Source of the DNA: Pararhizobium antarcticum
Lineage (GTDB): Bacteria > Pseudomonadota > Alphaproteobacteria > Rhizobiales > Rhizobiaceae
Direction of reading: 5' to 3'
DNA length: 64,000 nucleotides
NCBI RefSeq assembly: GCF_001885585.1
Contig: NZ_LSRP01000151.1
Coordinates: 1 to 64,000, forward strand
Position 1 is the first letter of the stretch. The number at the start of each line of letters is the position of its first letter. Of this stretch, positions 36,854 to 47,421 are shown one piece after another. A model generated the notes under the pieces. That model worked only from the letters and a program-made list of their open reading frames with translations, was not told the origin of the DNA and made no database searches. A program made the translations under genes and the position numbers.

Positions 36854-37870
36854 TCAGGAAATGGCCAGCATCCCGCTGAATTCTTCGCGCAGGGCCGCCT
36901 CGTCGGAGGCATCGGCTGGCGCAAACGCGGCGCGGACCGCCTCGGCGCGCCGCAAGCCATCGCCCCCCATGACCGGCGCCACGCGCGCCACAGCCAGCAT
37001 TTCCTCCATGATACCATGACAATGCAGGATCATGTCGAGACCGGCTGCGACAATCCCCCTTGCCCTCGTCTCGATGTCACCTTGCAGCGCATTCATCGAA
37101 ACGTCGTCCGACATCAGCAGGCCATCGAAACCGATATAACCCCGAATGATCTCGCGCACCACCTTTTCGGATGTGGTTGCCGGGCTGACAGGATCAATGG
37201 CCGGATAGACGACATGGGCCGACATGGCCATGGCCTCGTCCTTCATCGCGACAAACGGCACGAAGTCGCTGGCCTTGAGAGCGTCGAGCGAGACGTCGAC
37301 GATCGGGAGATTGTGATGCGAATCGGCAAAGGCGCGGCCATGGCCCGGCATGTGCTTCATGATCGGCAGCATGCCGCCGGCCTTCAGCCCATCCGCAGCG
37401 GCTTTGCCGATCGCGGCCACCGCTTGCGGATCATAGCCATAGGCCCGGTTGCCGATGACGTCATGGCTGCCCTCGACGGGCACGTCGAGCACCGGCAGGC
37501 AATCGACGGTGATGCCGAGCCGCAGGAGGTCGAAGGCGTGAAGGCGCGACATCAGCCAGGCCGCACGCAGCCCCTGCGCCGGGTCTCTTCGGTAGATTTC
37601 GCCTATCGCCGCGCCGGTCGGATAGCTGGCGACCAGCGGCGGACGGATGCGCTGGACACGGCCGCCTTCCTGGTCGATCAGAACAGGCGCGTCCGGATCA
37701 TCGATGCTGTCGCGCAGCGACGCCACGAGATCGGTAATCTGTGCCGTTTCGCCGATGTTGCGGCCAAACAGGATAAAGCCCCAGGGGCGTTCACCGGCGA
37801 AGAAGGCCTTTTCTTCATCGGTGAGCACGAGGCCCTTGCAGCCGGAGATAAATGCTTTTGATTCGCTCAT
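36854..37870 (-). CDS. nagZ: Beta-N-acetylhexosaminidase NagZ (GH3)
   Basis: A 338-residue cytosolic glycosidase that removes N-acetylglucosamine from anhydromuropeptides in wall recycling, a step that can influence AmpC beta-lactamase induction in organisms with AmpR. Family motifs are LIDQEGGRVQRI, KHMPGHGRAFADSHH (the His-Asp acid/base pair on the flexible loop) and LLMSDDVSM containing the nucleophile Asp. The ATG at 37870 fits. An inverted repeat GATTCG...CGAATC spans the start codon and could fold over it. Confidence 0.94.
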   Translation of the reverse strand: MSESKAFISGCKGLVLTDEEKAFFAGERPWGFILFGRNIGETAQITDLVASLRDSIDDPDAPVLIDQEGGRVQRIRPPLVASYPTGAAIGEIYRRDPAQGLRAAWLMSRLHAFDLLRLGITVDCLPVLDVPVEGSHDVIGNRAYGYDPQAVAAIGKAAADGLKAGGMLPIMKHMPGHGRAFADSHHNLPIVDVSLDALKASDFVPFVAMKDEAMAMSAHVVYPAIDPVSPATTSEKVVREIIRGYIGFDGLLMSDDVSMNALQGDIETRARGIVAAGLDMILHCHGIMEEMLAVARVAPVMGGDGLRRAEAVRAAFAPADASDEAALREEFSGMLAIS

Positions 37871-37950
37871 AGCCGAATCATAGTGACTGCAGCGACCGAC
37901 GCGAATGGTTTGGCATCGGCTTTCGGGCTCATTCACAGCTATTGCGCACG

Positions 37951-37978
37951 AAAAAAGGCGCGAGCCTGAGCCGCGCCT
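37951..37978 (-). terminator. Rho-independent terminator of the SPOR-protein gene
   Basis: Minus-strand stem AGGCGCG/CGCGCCT with a nine-base loop followed by six T residues, 24 bases after the stop codon. It separates the SPOR gene from nagZ. Confidence 0.85.
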
Positions 37979-38002
37979 CATTCAACACCGTCGATCGCGT
38001 GA

Positions 38003-41000
38003 TTATCGCGTCACAAGGCAACTGCCGCCGGCGCTCTTGTAGCGCGAGCACAGCGCATTGGCTTCGTCGCGCGAACCAGCCGGGATGCGGACACGGTAAT
38101 ACGTCCCCTTGCCGGCAATTTCAGCCTTGCGGATATCCGAACCCCGACCACCGATGACCGATGCAAACTTGCCCGACAAGTTTGTGTAGGAACGCTGCGC
38201 CTCGGCTTCCGATGGCAGGGACGCAATCTGGATCACATAGCTGCCAGCCGGAACGCTGGCCGTCTGGACCGGTGTCGTCTCGGCAGCGGCAACCGTTGTC
38301 GTTGCAGCCGGGGCCGGCTGGACATTGCCCTGATCCGTGACCGTTCCGACCACGTTGACCGGCTGTTCGGCCGGCCGTGTCTGCGGAACCGGTGCCTGTT
38401 CGCTGACCGTCGTGGTTCTGACGGTGCGGACCGGTGCTGTTTCATCAACCGTCGCGCTTGCAGCTTCCGCCAGTGCACTCTGTTCCGTTGCCGGCTGTTC
38501 CTGCGGCCGAAGATCCGTCAGCGGTGCAGCCGCCGTTTCAAGCTCTGTCTGCGCAGGCACAACAGTCGTCTTCACCGTATTGACCTGCGGGTCCACACCA
38601 TTGGCCGAGACAGGCGTTTCGTTCGACGCCAGTTCGGTTACAGGTTCGGCAACAGGATCTTCGCGCGCTACCAGCGTGCCGTCCGGCTTGACGATCATCG
38701 TGCGAACCTTGCGCGGCGAAACTGCCGTTGCGCGATCTTCGTCGTCTGCCCTTGCCTGCAGTTCTTCACCATCCGGCAAAAGGCGCGCACTGTCATCGCC
38801 GTCGATCGGCGTGATATCGGCGCCGTCGAACTCGTCACGGCCTTCGAGCGGTAGGCTCTCGGGCGTCAGCGTCCGCTGGACGACGTCGATCGGCTCCTCG
38901 GTCGAGGAAACGAGCGTGCCCTGCTGCAGCGTCTCTGCCGGGGCGCCGGCAACGCGGTCGTAGACGGCCTTGTCCTGATTGGGAACGGTCTTGCCGCCCT
39001 TCTCGACGGGCACCATCTTGACCGGAGACTTGTCAGCGAGAATGATCTTTGGATCGGAACTGTTGAGGCTCGTGCCGTCGCCGCCCATCCAGGCATAGGC
39101 ACCAACGCCACCCAGAATGAGCAAACCACCGACTGCGGCCGCCATCAGGCCGGTTCGCCGTCCACTCGCGCTGCGGTCCGCCACCTGGAAATCATCAGCC
39201 CCGTAATCGCCGCCGACCGCCAGGCGATCATTGACCGGATCGCTGTCCTGACGCTGGTTGATCGAGCGCCGGAAATCCTCTTCCATCGCCTTTTCGAACT
39301 CGTCGAATTCCGTGTCGGCGCGAACGTTGCTCGGCTGTGCCGCAGCATGCGTGACCGCAAGCGAATGGGCAGCGGCGGCAAAGACCTGGCTGTCCTGGCG
39401 ATCTTCCGGCCGCACGGCAGACTTGCCCGCTCCATTTCCGAAAAGCTGGGCAATTTCGGCATCGATATCAAGATCATAGTCCGGCTGGTAAGCGCCCGGC
39501 TTTTCCTGCTCGACAACCGGCAGATGCGGGACTTCCAGATCAGAGATCGCCGTCACGCTTTCTTCCGTTTCCGAAATCATCGACGGATCGAACGGCAGAA
39601 CAAAATCGGCGACATCGTCGCTCTCGTAGGGTGCGTCTTGCGTTTCAACGACCGGGGTTGCCGACAGAGCAACCGGCTCCTGGAACACGGGATCGTTTGT
39701 GATGGCCGGCTCGCCAGTCGAAAAAGACGCGGTCTCCATGACGAATTCAGCAGGATCCAGATCGAGATCGATGTCGGACAGATCGATTTCAAAATTATCC
39801 AGATCGAAATCCGGTTCCGGCTCGCTCTGAACCGGTTGGGCTGCAGTTGTGACGACCGCAGGCTCGAAGCCTTCAGGCGGCAGGTCCGTTGCATCATTGG
39901 GCGCGGAAGCGACAATGGTGGGTGCTACGGCCAATGGGACCGGCGCAACGGCCAAGGGCGTCGCAAAGGCCTTCTGCGAGGAGGCACCGCTGGACGACGC
40001 GGTCGGCGTAGCGCGGCTGAAGGTCGGCGTGAACGGATAGTTGTTCTTGCGGACCGTTTCCGGCTGGCTCACGCTCACAGGCAAGGCCAAGGCGGCGGCT
40101 TTTGCAGCCACCGGGAAGCGCTCGATATCCGCGAGAAGGGCATCCATGCTGTTGGCGTCATGCACCACCGCTGGCGCCTCAACCACAGCTTTTGTCCCAT
40201 CCCAATGCTCCATGGAAAACGGATGCGCGGTCGGTTCTTCGGGCGCGGCAGGCTGTTCCTCCACGTCCGCCGCAACACCAACATCCTGCTGTTGGTGAAT
40301 GGCGTCGAATGCGGGCTCAGGCGGCTGTGTGTCGTGCTGTTCAACAGACGGCGGATCGAGCGGCGCATCGTCCCAGACGGTGCTTTGCACAGGCAGCGTC
40401 CCGACCGGTTCGACCGCAACGTCGTCATAGCCGATCGACATCTCAAGCTCCCGCTCGAGATCCATGGCCAGAAAATCGCCATCGTCCGCGAGAACCTCTT
40501 CGGATTCCGGCTCCGGTACCCAACTGTCTACGACTGGCGCCGGTTCCGGGGCAGTTATGGCAAGGCCTGCTTGTTCGACGCCCTGATCAACGAGAAGACC
40601 CTCGGGCGAATCGTTGATTTCGGCAACAGGCTCTTCGTTAAAGAGCGCCGGCTCCACGGTCTCGGCGACATGCTCAACCTGCTCATAAACAGGGATCTGA
40701 TCGTCAACGGTGGGTTGCTCGTAAACGGGGAGCTGATCGTCGAGCGCGCGGAATTCGGATGCGGCAGGGGCCGCGTCTGTGGGCTCGAAACTGTCTTCAG
40801 CGCCGGCCTCGGAGACCGTGATCTCATCCGACGACGCCCTATCGAACACAGGTTCATCGACAGGCGCCAGCGCGGGCGCCTGTTCGACGTCGTTCCGGGG
40901 CTCGAGCGACGGCGTGTCGTCGACGCTGAACCGCGATGGCTCCGCTTCGACAGAGGCTGGCGCGTCATAGAGTTCGAACTCGCGGGACAGTTCGTCCTCG

Positions 41001-41176
41001 AGATCGAACACGGGTTCGCGCCGAACCAGACGCTGCTGCTTTTCGATTTCCTGCAACTGCTGAACCGCCGGGCGACTGTCATAGCCAACAATGCGGGCGA
41101 GTTCGCTCAGCGGATCATCATCCGCCAAGATGTCGAAATCTCCAGTCCCGCTTCGTGCGAAATGTTTGTCTGCCAT
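38003..41176 (-). CDS. Very large SPOR-domain membrane protein
   Basis: A 1057-residue protein. Residues 1 to about 670 are an acidic, Pro/Glu/Asp/Val-rich cytoplasmic region of low complexity (for instance FDLDNFEIDLSDIDLDLDP). One membrane helix follows at about 675-698 (GLMAAAVGGLLILGGVGAY). A second low-complexity periplasmic stretch leads to a C-terminal SPOR domain (SYVIQIASLPSEAEAQRSYT to the end). SPOR domains bind denuded glycan strands at division sites. The ATG at 41176 is used. It lies between argS and nagZ, a common rhizobial order. The size is far above most SPOR proteins such as FtsN or DamX. Confidence 0.88.
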   Translation of the reverse strand: MADKHFARSGTGDFDILADDDPLSELARIVGYDSRPAVQQLQEIEKQQRLVRREPVFDLEDELSREFELYDAPASVEAEPSRFSVDDTPSLEPRNDVEQAPALAPVDEPVFDRASSDEITVSEAGAEDSFEPTDAAPAASEFRALDDQLPVYEQPTVDDQIPVYEQVEHVAETVEPALFNEEPVAEINDSPEGLLVDQGVEQAGLAITAPEPAPVVDSWVPEPESEEVLADDGDFLAMDLERELEMSIGYDDVAVEPVGTLPVQSTVWDDAPLDPPSVEQHDTQPPEPAFDAIHQQQDVGVAADVEEQPAAPEEPTAHPFSMEHWDGTKAVVEAPAVVHDANSMDALLADIERFPVAAKAAALALPVSVSQPETVRKNNYPFTPTFSRATPTASSSGASSQKAFATPLAVAPVPLAVAPTIVASAPNDATDLPPEGFEPAVVTTAAQPVQSEPEPDFDLDNFEIDLSDIDLDLDPAEFVMETASFSTGEPAITNDPVFQEPVALSATPVVETQDAPYESDDVADFVLPFDPSMISETEESVTAISDLEVPHLPVVEQEKPGAYQPDYDLDIDAEIAQLFGNGAGKSAVRPEDRQDSQVFAAAAHSLAVTHAAAQPSNVRADTEFDEFEKAMEEDFRRSINQRQDSDPVNDRLAVGGDYGADDFQVADRSASGRRTGLMAAAVGGLLILGGVGAYAWMGGDGTSLNSSDPKIILADKSPVKMVPVEKGGKTVPNQDKAVYDRVAGAPAETLQQGTLVSSTEEPIDVVQRTLTPESLPLEGRDEFDGADITPIDGDDSARLLPDGEELQARADDEDRATAVSPRKVRTMIVKPDGTLVAREDPVAEPVTELASNETPVSANGVDPQVNTVKTTVVPAQTELETAAAPLTDLRPQEQPATEQSALAEAASATVDETAPVRTVRTTTVSEQAPVPQTRPAEQPVNVVGTVTDQGNVQPAPAATTTVAAAETTPVQTASVPAGSYVIQIASLPSEAEAQRSYTNLSGKFASVIGGRGSDIRKAEIAGKGTYYRVRIPAGSRDEANALCSRYKSAGGSCLVTR

Positions 41177-41237
41177 GCGCTCCACTCACAATACTAGCCA
41201 GTTCCTGCCAGTGCATTGTGGGTAAATGGTGACAATA

Positions 41238-42998
41238 CTATCGCATTTCATCCGGTGCATCGGTCCCTGTAATCGACAGGCCCGATCTCAAAACGGAGGC
41301 GACAGCACGCACCAGTCCAAGCCTGGCAATGGTCAATTCTCTGTTTTTATCGTTAACAAACCGTAATTGTGGAGAATCTTTACCTTTATTCCAGTGTCCA
41401 TGGAAGGCACTTGCCAGATCATAGAGGTAAAAAGCGATCCTGTGCGGCTCCTGAGCAAGGGCTGCGGCCTCAATGACGCGCGGATATTCTGCAAGCTTGG
41501 CGACCAGTTGCAGCTCGTTCGGGTCGTCGATGTGGCCCGCGACAGAAGCGGCAAAGTCTATCGATTCGGGATCAAAGCCCGGGAAAGCCTCCCTGGCCTG
41601 GCGGAAAATCGACATGCAGCGTGCATGGGCATACTGCACATAAAACACCGGATTGTCCTTCGACTGCTCCGTGACCTTGGCGAAGTCGAAGTCCAGTGGC
41701 TCTGAATTCTTGCGGTAGATCATCATGAACCGGACGGAATCGCGACCGACCTCATCGACCACTTCGCGCAGCGTCACGAAATCGCCAGAGCGTTTCGACA
41801 TCTTGACGGGCTCACCCTCGCGAAAGAGCTTGACGAGCTGGCACAGCAGCACGGTGAGCTTCGACGTTCCGCCGGATACCGCACGCGCGACAGCCTCGAG
41901 GCGCTTGACATAGCCGCCGTGATCGGCGCCCAGCACATAGATCATCTCGCTGAAGCCGCGATCGTACTTGTCCTTGAAATAGGCAACGTCGGCGGCAAAA
42001 TAGGTATAGGTGCCGTCCGACTTGATCAGGGGGCGATCGATGTCATCACCGACCTCGGTGGAGCGAAACAGCGTCTGCTCACGGTCTTCCCAGTCTTCCA
42101 GCACCTGGCCCTTGGGCGGCGGCAGCGCGCCCTTGTAGACATGCCCCTTGAAGGTCAGGTCGTTGATCGCGTTGCGGATCGGGCCCGCACCATTGGCGTG
42201 CAGCGTCCGCTCGGAATAGAAGACGTCATGGATGACGTTGAGCGCCGCCAGGTCTTCGCGGATCATCGCCATCATCGCATCGATGGCGCGGTCCTTGACC
42301 AGCGGCAACCACGATTCTTCCGGCATCAGCCGGAGGCTGGAGCCGAATTCGGCGACCAGCGCGACACCCACAGGCACGAGATAATCGCCCGGATAAAGGC
42401 CTGGCGGAATTTCGCCGATCTCATCGCCAAGCGCCTCGCGGTAGCGCAGGAATGCGGAGCGGGCCAGGACATCGATCTGCGACCCGGCATCGTTGATGTA
42501 ATATTCCTTGGTGACGGCATAGCCGGCAAAGGCGAGGAGGTTGGCCAGCGTGTCGCCGACGACGGCGCCACGGCAATGGCCGACATGCATCGGGCCGGTC
42601 GGATTGGCCGAGACGTATTCGACATTGACCTTGCGACCGGCGCCGGTCTGGCTGCGGCCATAGTCCTCCCCGGAGGCGATCATCACCGCCAGCAGCCTCT
42701 GCCAGTAGGCGACGGACAGCCGGACGTTGATGAAGCCCGGACCGGCGACCGTGACGTCGATTACATCAGGTTCGTCCTTGAGCTTGGCAACGATGAGATC
42801 GGCCAGCGCCCGCGGATTTGTGCCAAGCGGCTTGGCCAGAACCATGGCGGCATTGGTGGCGACATCGCCGTGGCTGGCATCGCGCGGCGGCTCGACGCTG
42901 ACACGGTCAAAATCTATGCTGGAACGATTTTGACGAATGATATCAATCGTTTCCAATATCTTCTTAATTCTTGCATCAAAGTCCGTGAAAAGATTCAT
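41238..42998 (-). CDS. argS: Arginyl-tRNA synthetase
   Basis: A 586-residue class I synthetase. The HIGH motif is [15 protein letters not shown], the KMSKS-like loop is [10 protein letters not shown], and the N-terminal Add1 domain precedes them. The DALR anticodon-binding domain ends the protein. The ATG at 42998 (MNLFTDF) is chosen over one three codons earlier. The last 25 codons and the 3' end are visibly less GC-rich than the rest. It is followed 61 bases later by the SPOR-protein gene. Confidence 0.96.
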   Translation of the reverse strand: MNLFTDFDARIKKILETIDIIRQNRSSIDFDRVSVEPPRDASHGDVATNAAMVLAKPLGTNPRALADLIVAKLKDEPDVIDVTVAGPGFINVRLSVAYWQRLLAVMIASGEDYGRSQTGAGRKVNVEYVSANPTGPMHVGHCRGAVVGDTLANLLAFAGYAVTKEYYINDAGSQIDVLARSAFLRYREALGDEIGEIPPGLYPGDYLVPVGVALVAEFGSSLRLMPEESWLPLVKDRAIDAMMAMIREDLAALNVIHDVFYSERTLHANGAGPIRNAINDLTFKGHVYKGALPPPKGQVLEDWEDREQTLFRSTEVGDDIDRPLIKSDGTYTYFAADVAYFKDKYDRGFSEMIYVLGADHGGYVKRLEAVARAVSGGTSKLTVLLCQLVKLFREGEPVKMSKRSGDFVTLREVVDEVGRDSVRFMMIYRKNSEPLDFDFAKVTEQSKDNPVFYVQYAHARCMSIFRQAREAFPGFDPESIDFAASVAGHIDDPNELQLVAKLAEYPRVIEAAALAQEPHRIAFYLYDLASAFHGHWNKGKDSPQLRFVNDKNRELTIARLGLVRAVASVLRSGLSITGTDAPDEMR

Positions 42999-43088
42999 GT
43001 CATCCATCCGCTCTTTTCCGGCCGGAACCGGAAATCCGCGTCAATTGTCCAAAAGGCCGCTGCGCGCAGGCGCGCGTCCGGCGGGTGA

Positions 43089-44306
43089 CTAGCGCAATTC
43101 CGGTGTATGGTCAAACAATCGCCTGTGGGTTGCGATCGCATAGGTATCGGTCATCCCGGCCAGGTAATCGCCGACATGGCGCGCCTTTGCCGGTTCGGCC
43201 ATGCCGGCGATCTGATCGATCCAGTAGTGCTTCTGCATCTGCAGCGGATCCGACATGAAAGCCCTGTAGAGATCGACGACGATCGACGCTGCCCCCTCGC
43301 GCACCCGCATCACATCGGGGTGACGGTAGATACGCTTCATCAGCATGGCCTTGATGTCGCGATCAGTGACGAACATCTGATCGGAAAAAGTCGCGATTGC
43401 CTGTCCGGCCTGGCGCACGTCGACCACACTTTCGGGCCGAACCTGCTTCAGCCGTGTCTGGGCCACGGTAATCACGTCCTCGACCATGGCCGTGATCTGC
43501 CGACGCATGATCTCATGGGTGAAGCGGCCGCTTTCGAGATTGGGATATCGATCCCGGACCTCACGCATCAATCCGGCCAGAAACGGGATCTCCTCCAGCA
43601 TGTCGAAGGTCAGGTAGCCGGACCGCAACCCGTCGTCGATGTCATGGGTGTTGTAGGCGATATCGTCGGCAATCGCCGCAACCTGCGCCTCGAGGCTGGC
43701 AAAGCTTCCAATCTCCAGATCATGCAGGGCGCAGTAGTCGAGGATCGGCTGCGGTACGGGGCCGTGCGCGCCCTGCCCGCCCTTTCCCATCAGCGGGCCA
43801 TTGTGCTTAACTAGGCCCTCGAGGCTTTCCCATGTCAGGTTGAGCCCGTCGAATTCGGCATAACGGCGTTCGAGCTTGGTGACGATGCGCAGCGACTGGG
43901 CATTGTGATCGAAGCCGCCATAGGGCTTCAGCATCTCGTGCAGCGCGTCTTCGCCGGTATGACCAAACGGCGTGTGGCCAAAATCATGGACGAGCGCCAC
44001 GCCCTCGGCCAGATCCTCATCAAGTTTCAAGGCCCGGGCGAGTGCACGCGCGATCTGCGCCACTTCGATCGTATGCGTCAGGCGCGTGCGATAATGATCA
44101 CCATCGGCGGCAATGAAAACCTGCGTCTTGTGCTTCAGACGGCGAAAGGCTGTGGTGTGGACGATACGGTCGCGGTCCCGCTGAAAATCCGATCGGGTCG
44201 CGCTCGACGTCTCCGGATAGAGGCGTCCACGGCTGTTCCACGGATCGGAGGCGAAAATCGCGCGATCACCGGAGCCGAAACCTAGCGCATGTCTGTCCAA
44301 AGTCAT
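43089..44306 (-). CDS. dgt: Deoxyguanosinetriphosphate triphosphohydrolase-like protein
   Basis: A 405-residue HD-domain enzyme. Metal-binding residues are in [17 protein letters not shown] and [17 protein letters not shown], with a later Asp in [13 protein letters not shown]. Such proteins hydrolyse dNTPs to deoxynucleosides and triphosphate, which controls pool size. The ATG at 44306 ([11 protein letters not shown]) fits family length; a longer open frame upstream runs through the erpA gene on the other strand and is not credible. It is divergent from erpA and upstream of argS. Confidence 0.93.
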   Translation of the reverse strand: MTLDRHALGFGSGDRAIFASDPWNSRGRLYPETSSATRSDFQRDRDRIVHTTAFRRLKHKTQVFIAADGDHYRTRLTHTIEVAQIARALARALKLDEDLAEGVALVHDFGHTPFGHTGEDALHEMLKPYGGFDHNAQSLRIVTKLERRYAEFDGLNLTWESLEGLVKHNGPLMGKGGQGAHGPVPQPILDYCALHDLEIGSFASLEAQVAAIADDIAYNTHDIDDGLRSGYLTFDMLEEIPFLAGLMREVRDRYPNLESGRFTHEIMRRQITAMVEDVITVAQTRLKQVRPESVVDVRQAGQAIATFSDQMFVTDRDIKAMLMKRIYRHPDVMRVREGAASIVVDLYRAFMSDPLQMQKHYWIDQIAGMAEPAKARHVGDYLAGMTDTYAIATHRRLFDHTPELR

Positions 44307-44510
44307 TTCCCACCTTGCATCCCATTGACGGTGCCTTAAAGCGTTCATACCTATAGTGTGATTTGCAGGAAAGCGGTGAACAGCGCAGCCTTTCTGACAA
44401 TCGAAAAGCGGCTTTTCCGATGGTTTCGTCGAAAAACACCGGTTTTCTTGTAAAATACAGCGAAAACGCACCCCAATCTCTCCGGGTCTTGACCCCGGCT
44501 GGAGGTCCAA

Positions 44511-44843
44511 ATGACAACAGACACAGTCACACTTTCCGATTCGGCGGCCAAGCGCATTGCCGCGATTCTCAAGACCGATGCCGACAAGAAGGCCATGCGC
44601 GTCTCCGTCGAAGGGGGCGGCTGCTCGGGCTTTTCCTACAAGTTCGATCTTGTCGATGGTCAGCAAGACGATGATTTGATCCTGGAAAAGGGTGAGGCGA
44701 AGGTGCTGATCGACAGCCTGTCGCTCGTCTATATGGGCGGCTCGGAGATCGATTTCGTCGACAACCTGCTCGGCCAGTCCTTCCAGATCAAGAACCCCAA
44801 CGCCGTCGCCAGTTGCGGCTGCGGAACCAGTTTCTCGGTCTGA
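44511..44843 (+). CDS. erpA: A-type iron-sulfur cluster insertion protein ErpA
   Basis: A 110-residue HesB/IscA-family carrier. The three cluster-binding cysteines are seen in GGGCSGFSY and SCGCGTSF. Shine-Dalgarno GGAGG is five bases before the ATG. It is the usual rhizobial A-type carrier next to dgt and hands Fe-S clusters to apoproteins. It converges with cls after 24 bases; no hairpin terminator is evident. Confidence 0.94.
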   Translation: MTTDTVTLSDSAAKRIAAILKTDADKKAMRVSVEGGGCSGFSYKFDLVDGQQDDDLILEKGEAKVLIDSLSLVYMGGSEIDFVDNLLGQSFQIKNPNAVASCGCGTSFSV

Positions 44844-44867
44844 CGCGCAGCGCCTCTTGGCCATCGT

Positions 44868-46328
44868 TTACAGATAGGGCGATCCCAGCCAGAAGATCTT
44901 GTTGATCAGCCTTTTCAGGAAGGACTGGGCGCGCAGATCCGCGAGCGTGACCGGCTTTGCCGTTGACCGGATCGCGTCGATGCGCTCGCCAAGTCCTTCC
45001 GCGAAAGCCGTATCCAGAATCTCGATATCGATCTCGAAATTCAGGCGCAGAGAGCGCGGATCGAGATTGGACGAACCAACAAAACTCCAGCGTTCATCCA
45101 CCGTCAAAAGCTTCGAGTGATTGAACGCGCCGTCAGACCGCCAGATGCGGCAATGGCCATTCAGCAACTGGTCGAACTGTGCCGTCATGGCCCGATCGAC
45201 GATCTTGAGGTTGTTGACGGACGGCACGATGATATCGACTTCCACGCCGCGCATCGCCGCGGTGACCAGCGCGCTGATCAGTTCGCGATCCGGCAGGAAA
45301 TAGGGCGACATGATGCGGATCGATTTGCGGGCAATCGAGAAGGCGCCGACCAGCATCCTGTGATTGGCTTCGTTTGTCTTGTCCGGCCCCGTTGGCACGA
45401 CGCGCATGAGGACGGAGGACTTGCGGCTTTCGCTCGGTGCAACGACCTGCCAGGCCGGGCCATCCAGCATCTCGCGCGATACGAACTGCCAGTCTTCGGA
45501 CGCCACCTGGAAGAGATCGGCGACGGCCGGACCGGAGAGCTTGAAATGGGTATCGCGCGCCCGGGTGGGTCCGGCAACGTCCTGCGTGAAGCCGGCGCGG
45601 ATATTCATGCCACCGGTAAAGGCCGTGGCACCATCGACAATAAGGATCTTGCGGTGGGTCCGCAGGTTCGCATAGGGCAACCGAAGGCCCATGATGATAT
45701 TGCCGTTGAAGACGTTTACGGGCACGCTGCCGTCCTTGAGATAACCGACAATGCTCGGAACCGAGTAACGGGCGCCGACGGCATCGATCAGAACACGGAC
45801 CTCGACGCCCCGTTTGACGGCGGCGATCAGCGCATCGGCAAAACGCAAGCCGATCGGGTCGCGATCGAAAATGTAGGTTTCGAGAAGAATGCTGCGTCTG
45901 GCCTCGCCGATGGCGCGCAGCATGGCAGTATAGGCGGTGTCGCCGCCTTCAAGCATGGTGACGCTGTTGCCGGCGCTCATCCGGTGACGGCTGACGCGGT
46001 CGCCCAGCATTTTCATGGAGGCAAAGCGCTGACCGAACCGGTCGGACACCATGGCGCCGGAGACATCGAAACGGCCGAACTGGTCAAAACCACGGTCCCG
46101 CAGAAGCGAGCGCTGCAGGCCGATTGACGAACGCCGCATGCGGTTGATGCCTGCGACGCCGTAGATCAGCGCCCCCAGCACCGGCGACAGCACGATGATG
46201 CCGACCCAGCCAATGGCCGAACGCACGTCTTCCTTGGTCATCGTGGCGTGGACGGCGGCCACCACGCCCAGCAAGAACGACAGCGCCACGAAAATATGCG
46301 GCCAATAGCCCATGAACACTTCAACCAT
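44868..46328 (-). CDS. cls: Cardiolipin synthase
   Basis: A 486-residue phospholipase D-superfamily enzyme that joins phosphatidylglycerol molecules. Two N-terminal membrane helices (YWPHIFVALSFLLGVVAAV and IGWVGIIVLSPVLGALIYG) are followed by two HKD motifs, RTHRKILIVDG and FNHSKLLTVDE. Either Met1 or Met6 could start it; no strong Shine-Dalgarno is seen at either. Close to xth and exoR, as in Sinorhizobium. Confidence 0.93.
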   Translation of the reverse strand: MVEVFMGYWPHIFVALSFLLGVVAAVHATMTKEDVRSAIGWVGIIVLSPVLGALIYGVAGINRMRRSSIGLQRSLLRDRGFDQFGRFDVSGAMVSDRFGQRFASMKMLGDRVSRHRMSAGNSVTMLEGGDTAYTAMLRAIGEARRSILLETYIFDRDPIGLRFADALIAAVKRGVEVRVLIDAVGARYSVPSIVGYLKDGSVPVNVFNGNIIMGLRLPYANLRTHRKILIVDGATAFTGGMNIRAGFTQDVAGPTRARDTHFKLSGPAVADLFQVASEDWQFVSREMLDGPAWQVVAPSESRKSSVLMRVVPTGPDKTNEANHRMLVGAFSIARKSIRIMSPYFLPDRELISALVTAAMRGVEVDIIVPSVNNLKIVDRAMTAQFDQLLNGHCRIWRSDGAFNHSKLLTVDERWSFVGSSNLDPRSLRLNFEIDIEILDTAFAEGLGERIDAIRSTAKPVTLADLRAQSFLKRLINKIFWLGSPYL

Positions 46329-46615
46329 GATAGGAGTATAGGGGTGCCGGGACCGGAATCAAACCGCATGACGTCGCCATGGCCTGCTTTCACCGACACT
46401 ATCACGGGGATGATCGCCACGCTTGCCCGGGCATAAATTGTCAAAGGCGCAGGGCGATGCTACTGCATGATGCCTTGAATCGTCATCGATTTGAGGTTGC
46501 CATTCCGGATCAGATTGCAGGTGCGACAGCGGCCCTTGCCTTTCATGCCTGACGCGCTGCGCTGCTCACATAGGCAGACGGGCCGAAACCGCCCACACGA
46601 GGGACGTCGACACAG

Positions 46616-47401
46616 ATGAAGATAGCCACCTGGAACATCAATGGCGTCAAGGCCCGCATCGATACCCTGCTTGCCTGGCTGAAGGAATCGAACCCGGATG
46701 TCGTCTGCCTCCAGGAGATCAAATCGGTCGACGAGGGATTTCTCAGGGCCGATATCGAGGCCATGGGCTATCATGTCGAAACCCATGGGCAGAAGGGCTT
46801 CAATGGCGTGGCGATCCTGTCAAAGATCCGCCCGGACGAAATCAACCGCGGCCTGCCGGGGGACGAGACCGACCTTCAGTCTCGGTTCATAGAGGCGGTG
46901 TTTTCGGTTCGCGGCGGCGTGGTGCGGGTCTGCTCGCTCTATTTGCCCAACGGCAACCCGGTCGATACCGAGAAATACCCCTACAAGCTGTCCTGGATGG
47001 AGCGCCTGCACGCCTTTGCCGAGAGCCGACTGGCGCTCGAGGAGCCGCTGATCCTCGCCGGCGACTACAACGTCATCCCGCAGCCACATGATTGCTGGGA
47101 CGTCAAAGTCTGGCAGAACGACGCCCTCTATCTGCCGCAGACACGGCAGGCCTACCGGCGGCTGAACAACCTCGGTTTCACCGATGCAATCCGCGCCACT
47201 TCGGATGGACAGGACTATACGTTCTGGGACTATCAGGCCGGGTGCTGGCCAAAAAACTTCGGCATTCGCATCGATCACCTGATGCTGTCGCCGGAGGCCG
47301 CGGACAGGCTTGTCTCAACCGGTATCGAAAAACACGTGCGGGGCTGGGAAAAACCATCAGACCACGTTCCTGTCGCCGCAGAATTTGCGTTCGCCGTCTA
47401 A
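46616..47401 (+). CDS. xthA: Exodeoxyribonuclease III
   Basis: A 261-residue AP endonuclease and 3' exonuclease for base-excision repair. Motifs of the DNase I-like fold: MKIATWNINGVKAR, VCLQEIKS (metal Glu), SLYLPNG, LAGDYNVIP, RIDHLMLS and SDHVPVAAEF. The start at 46616 is the first codon of the conserved N-terminus. The 287 bases upstream hold no credible gene. It converges with exoR after 20 bases. Confidence 0.95.
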   Translation: MKIATWNINGVKARIDTLLAWLKESNPDVVCLQEIKSVDEGFLRADIEAMGYHVETHGQKGFNGVAILSKIRPDEINRGLPGDETDLQSRFIEAVFSVRGGVVRVCSLYLPNGNPVDTEKYPYKLSWMERLHAFAESRLALEEPLILAGDYNVIPQPHDCWDVKVWQNDALYLPQTRQAYRRLNNLGFTDAIRATSDGQDYTFWDYQAGCWPKNFGIRIDHLMLSPEAADRLVSTGIEKHVRGWEKPSDHVPVAAEFAFAV

Positions 47402-47421
47402 GACGGCGCACCGCAGCAGCA

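Noticed and set aside
39347-41197. Long open frame (over 600 codons) antisense to the SPOR-protein gene
   Set aside because: It mirrors the biased codon use of the real gene on the other strand. The Arg/His/Gly-rich translation has no domain, and there is no independent start signal.
44307-44864. N-terminal extension of dgt across the erpA gene
   Set aside because: It is the antisense of erpA. The family N-terminus starts at 44306.
46460-46546. Possible 28-residue Cys-containing micro-protein (starting MKGKGRCRTC) upstream of xthA on the minus strand
   Set aside because: The CRTC pattern is suggestive, but there is no good ribosome binding site and no terminator or promoter to support it.
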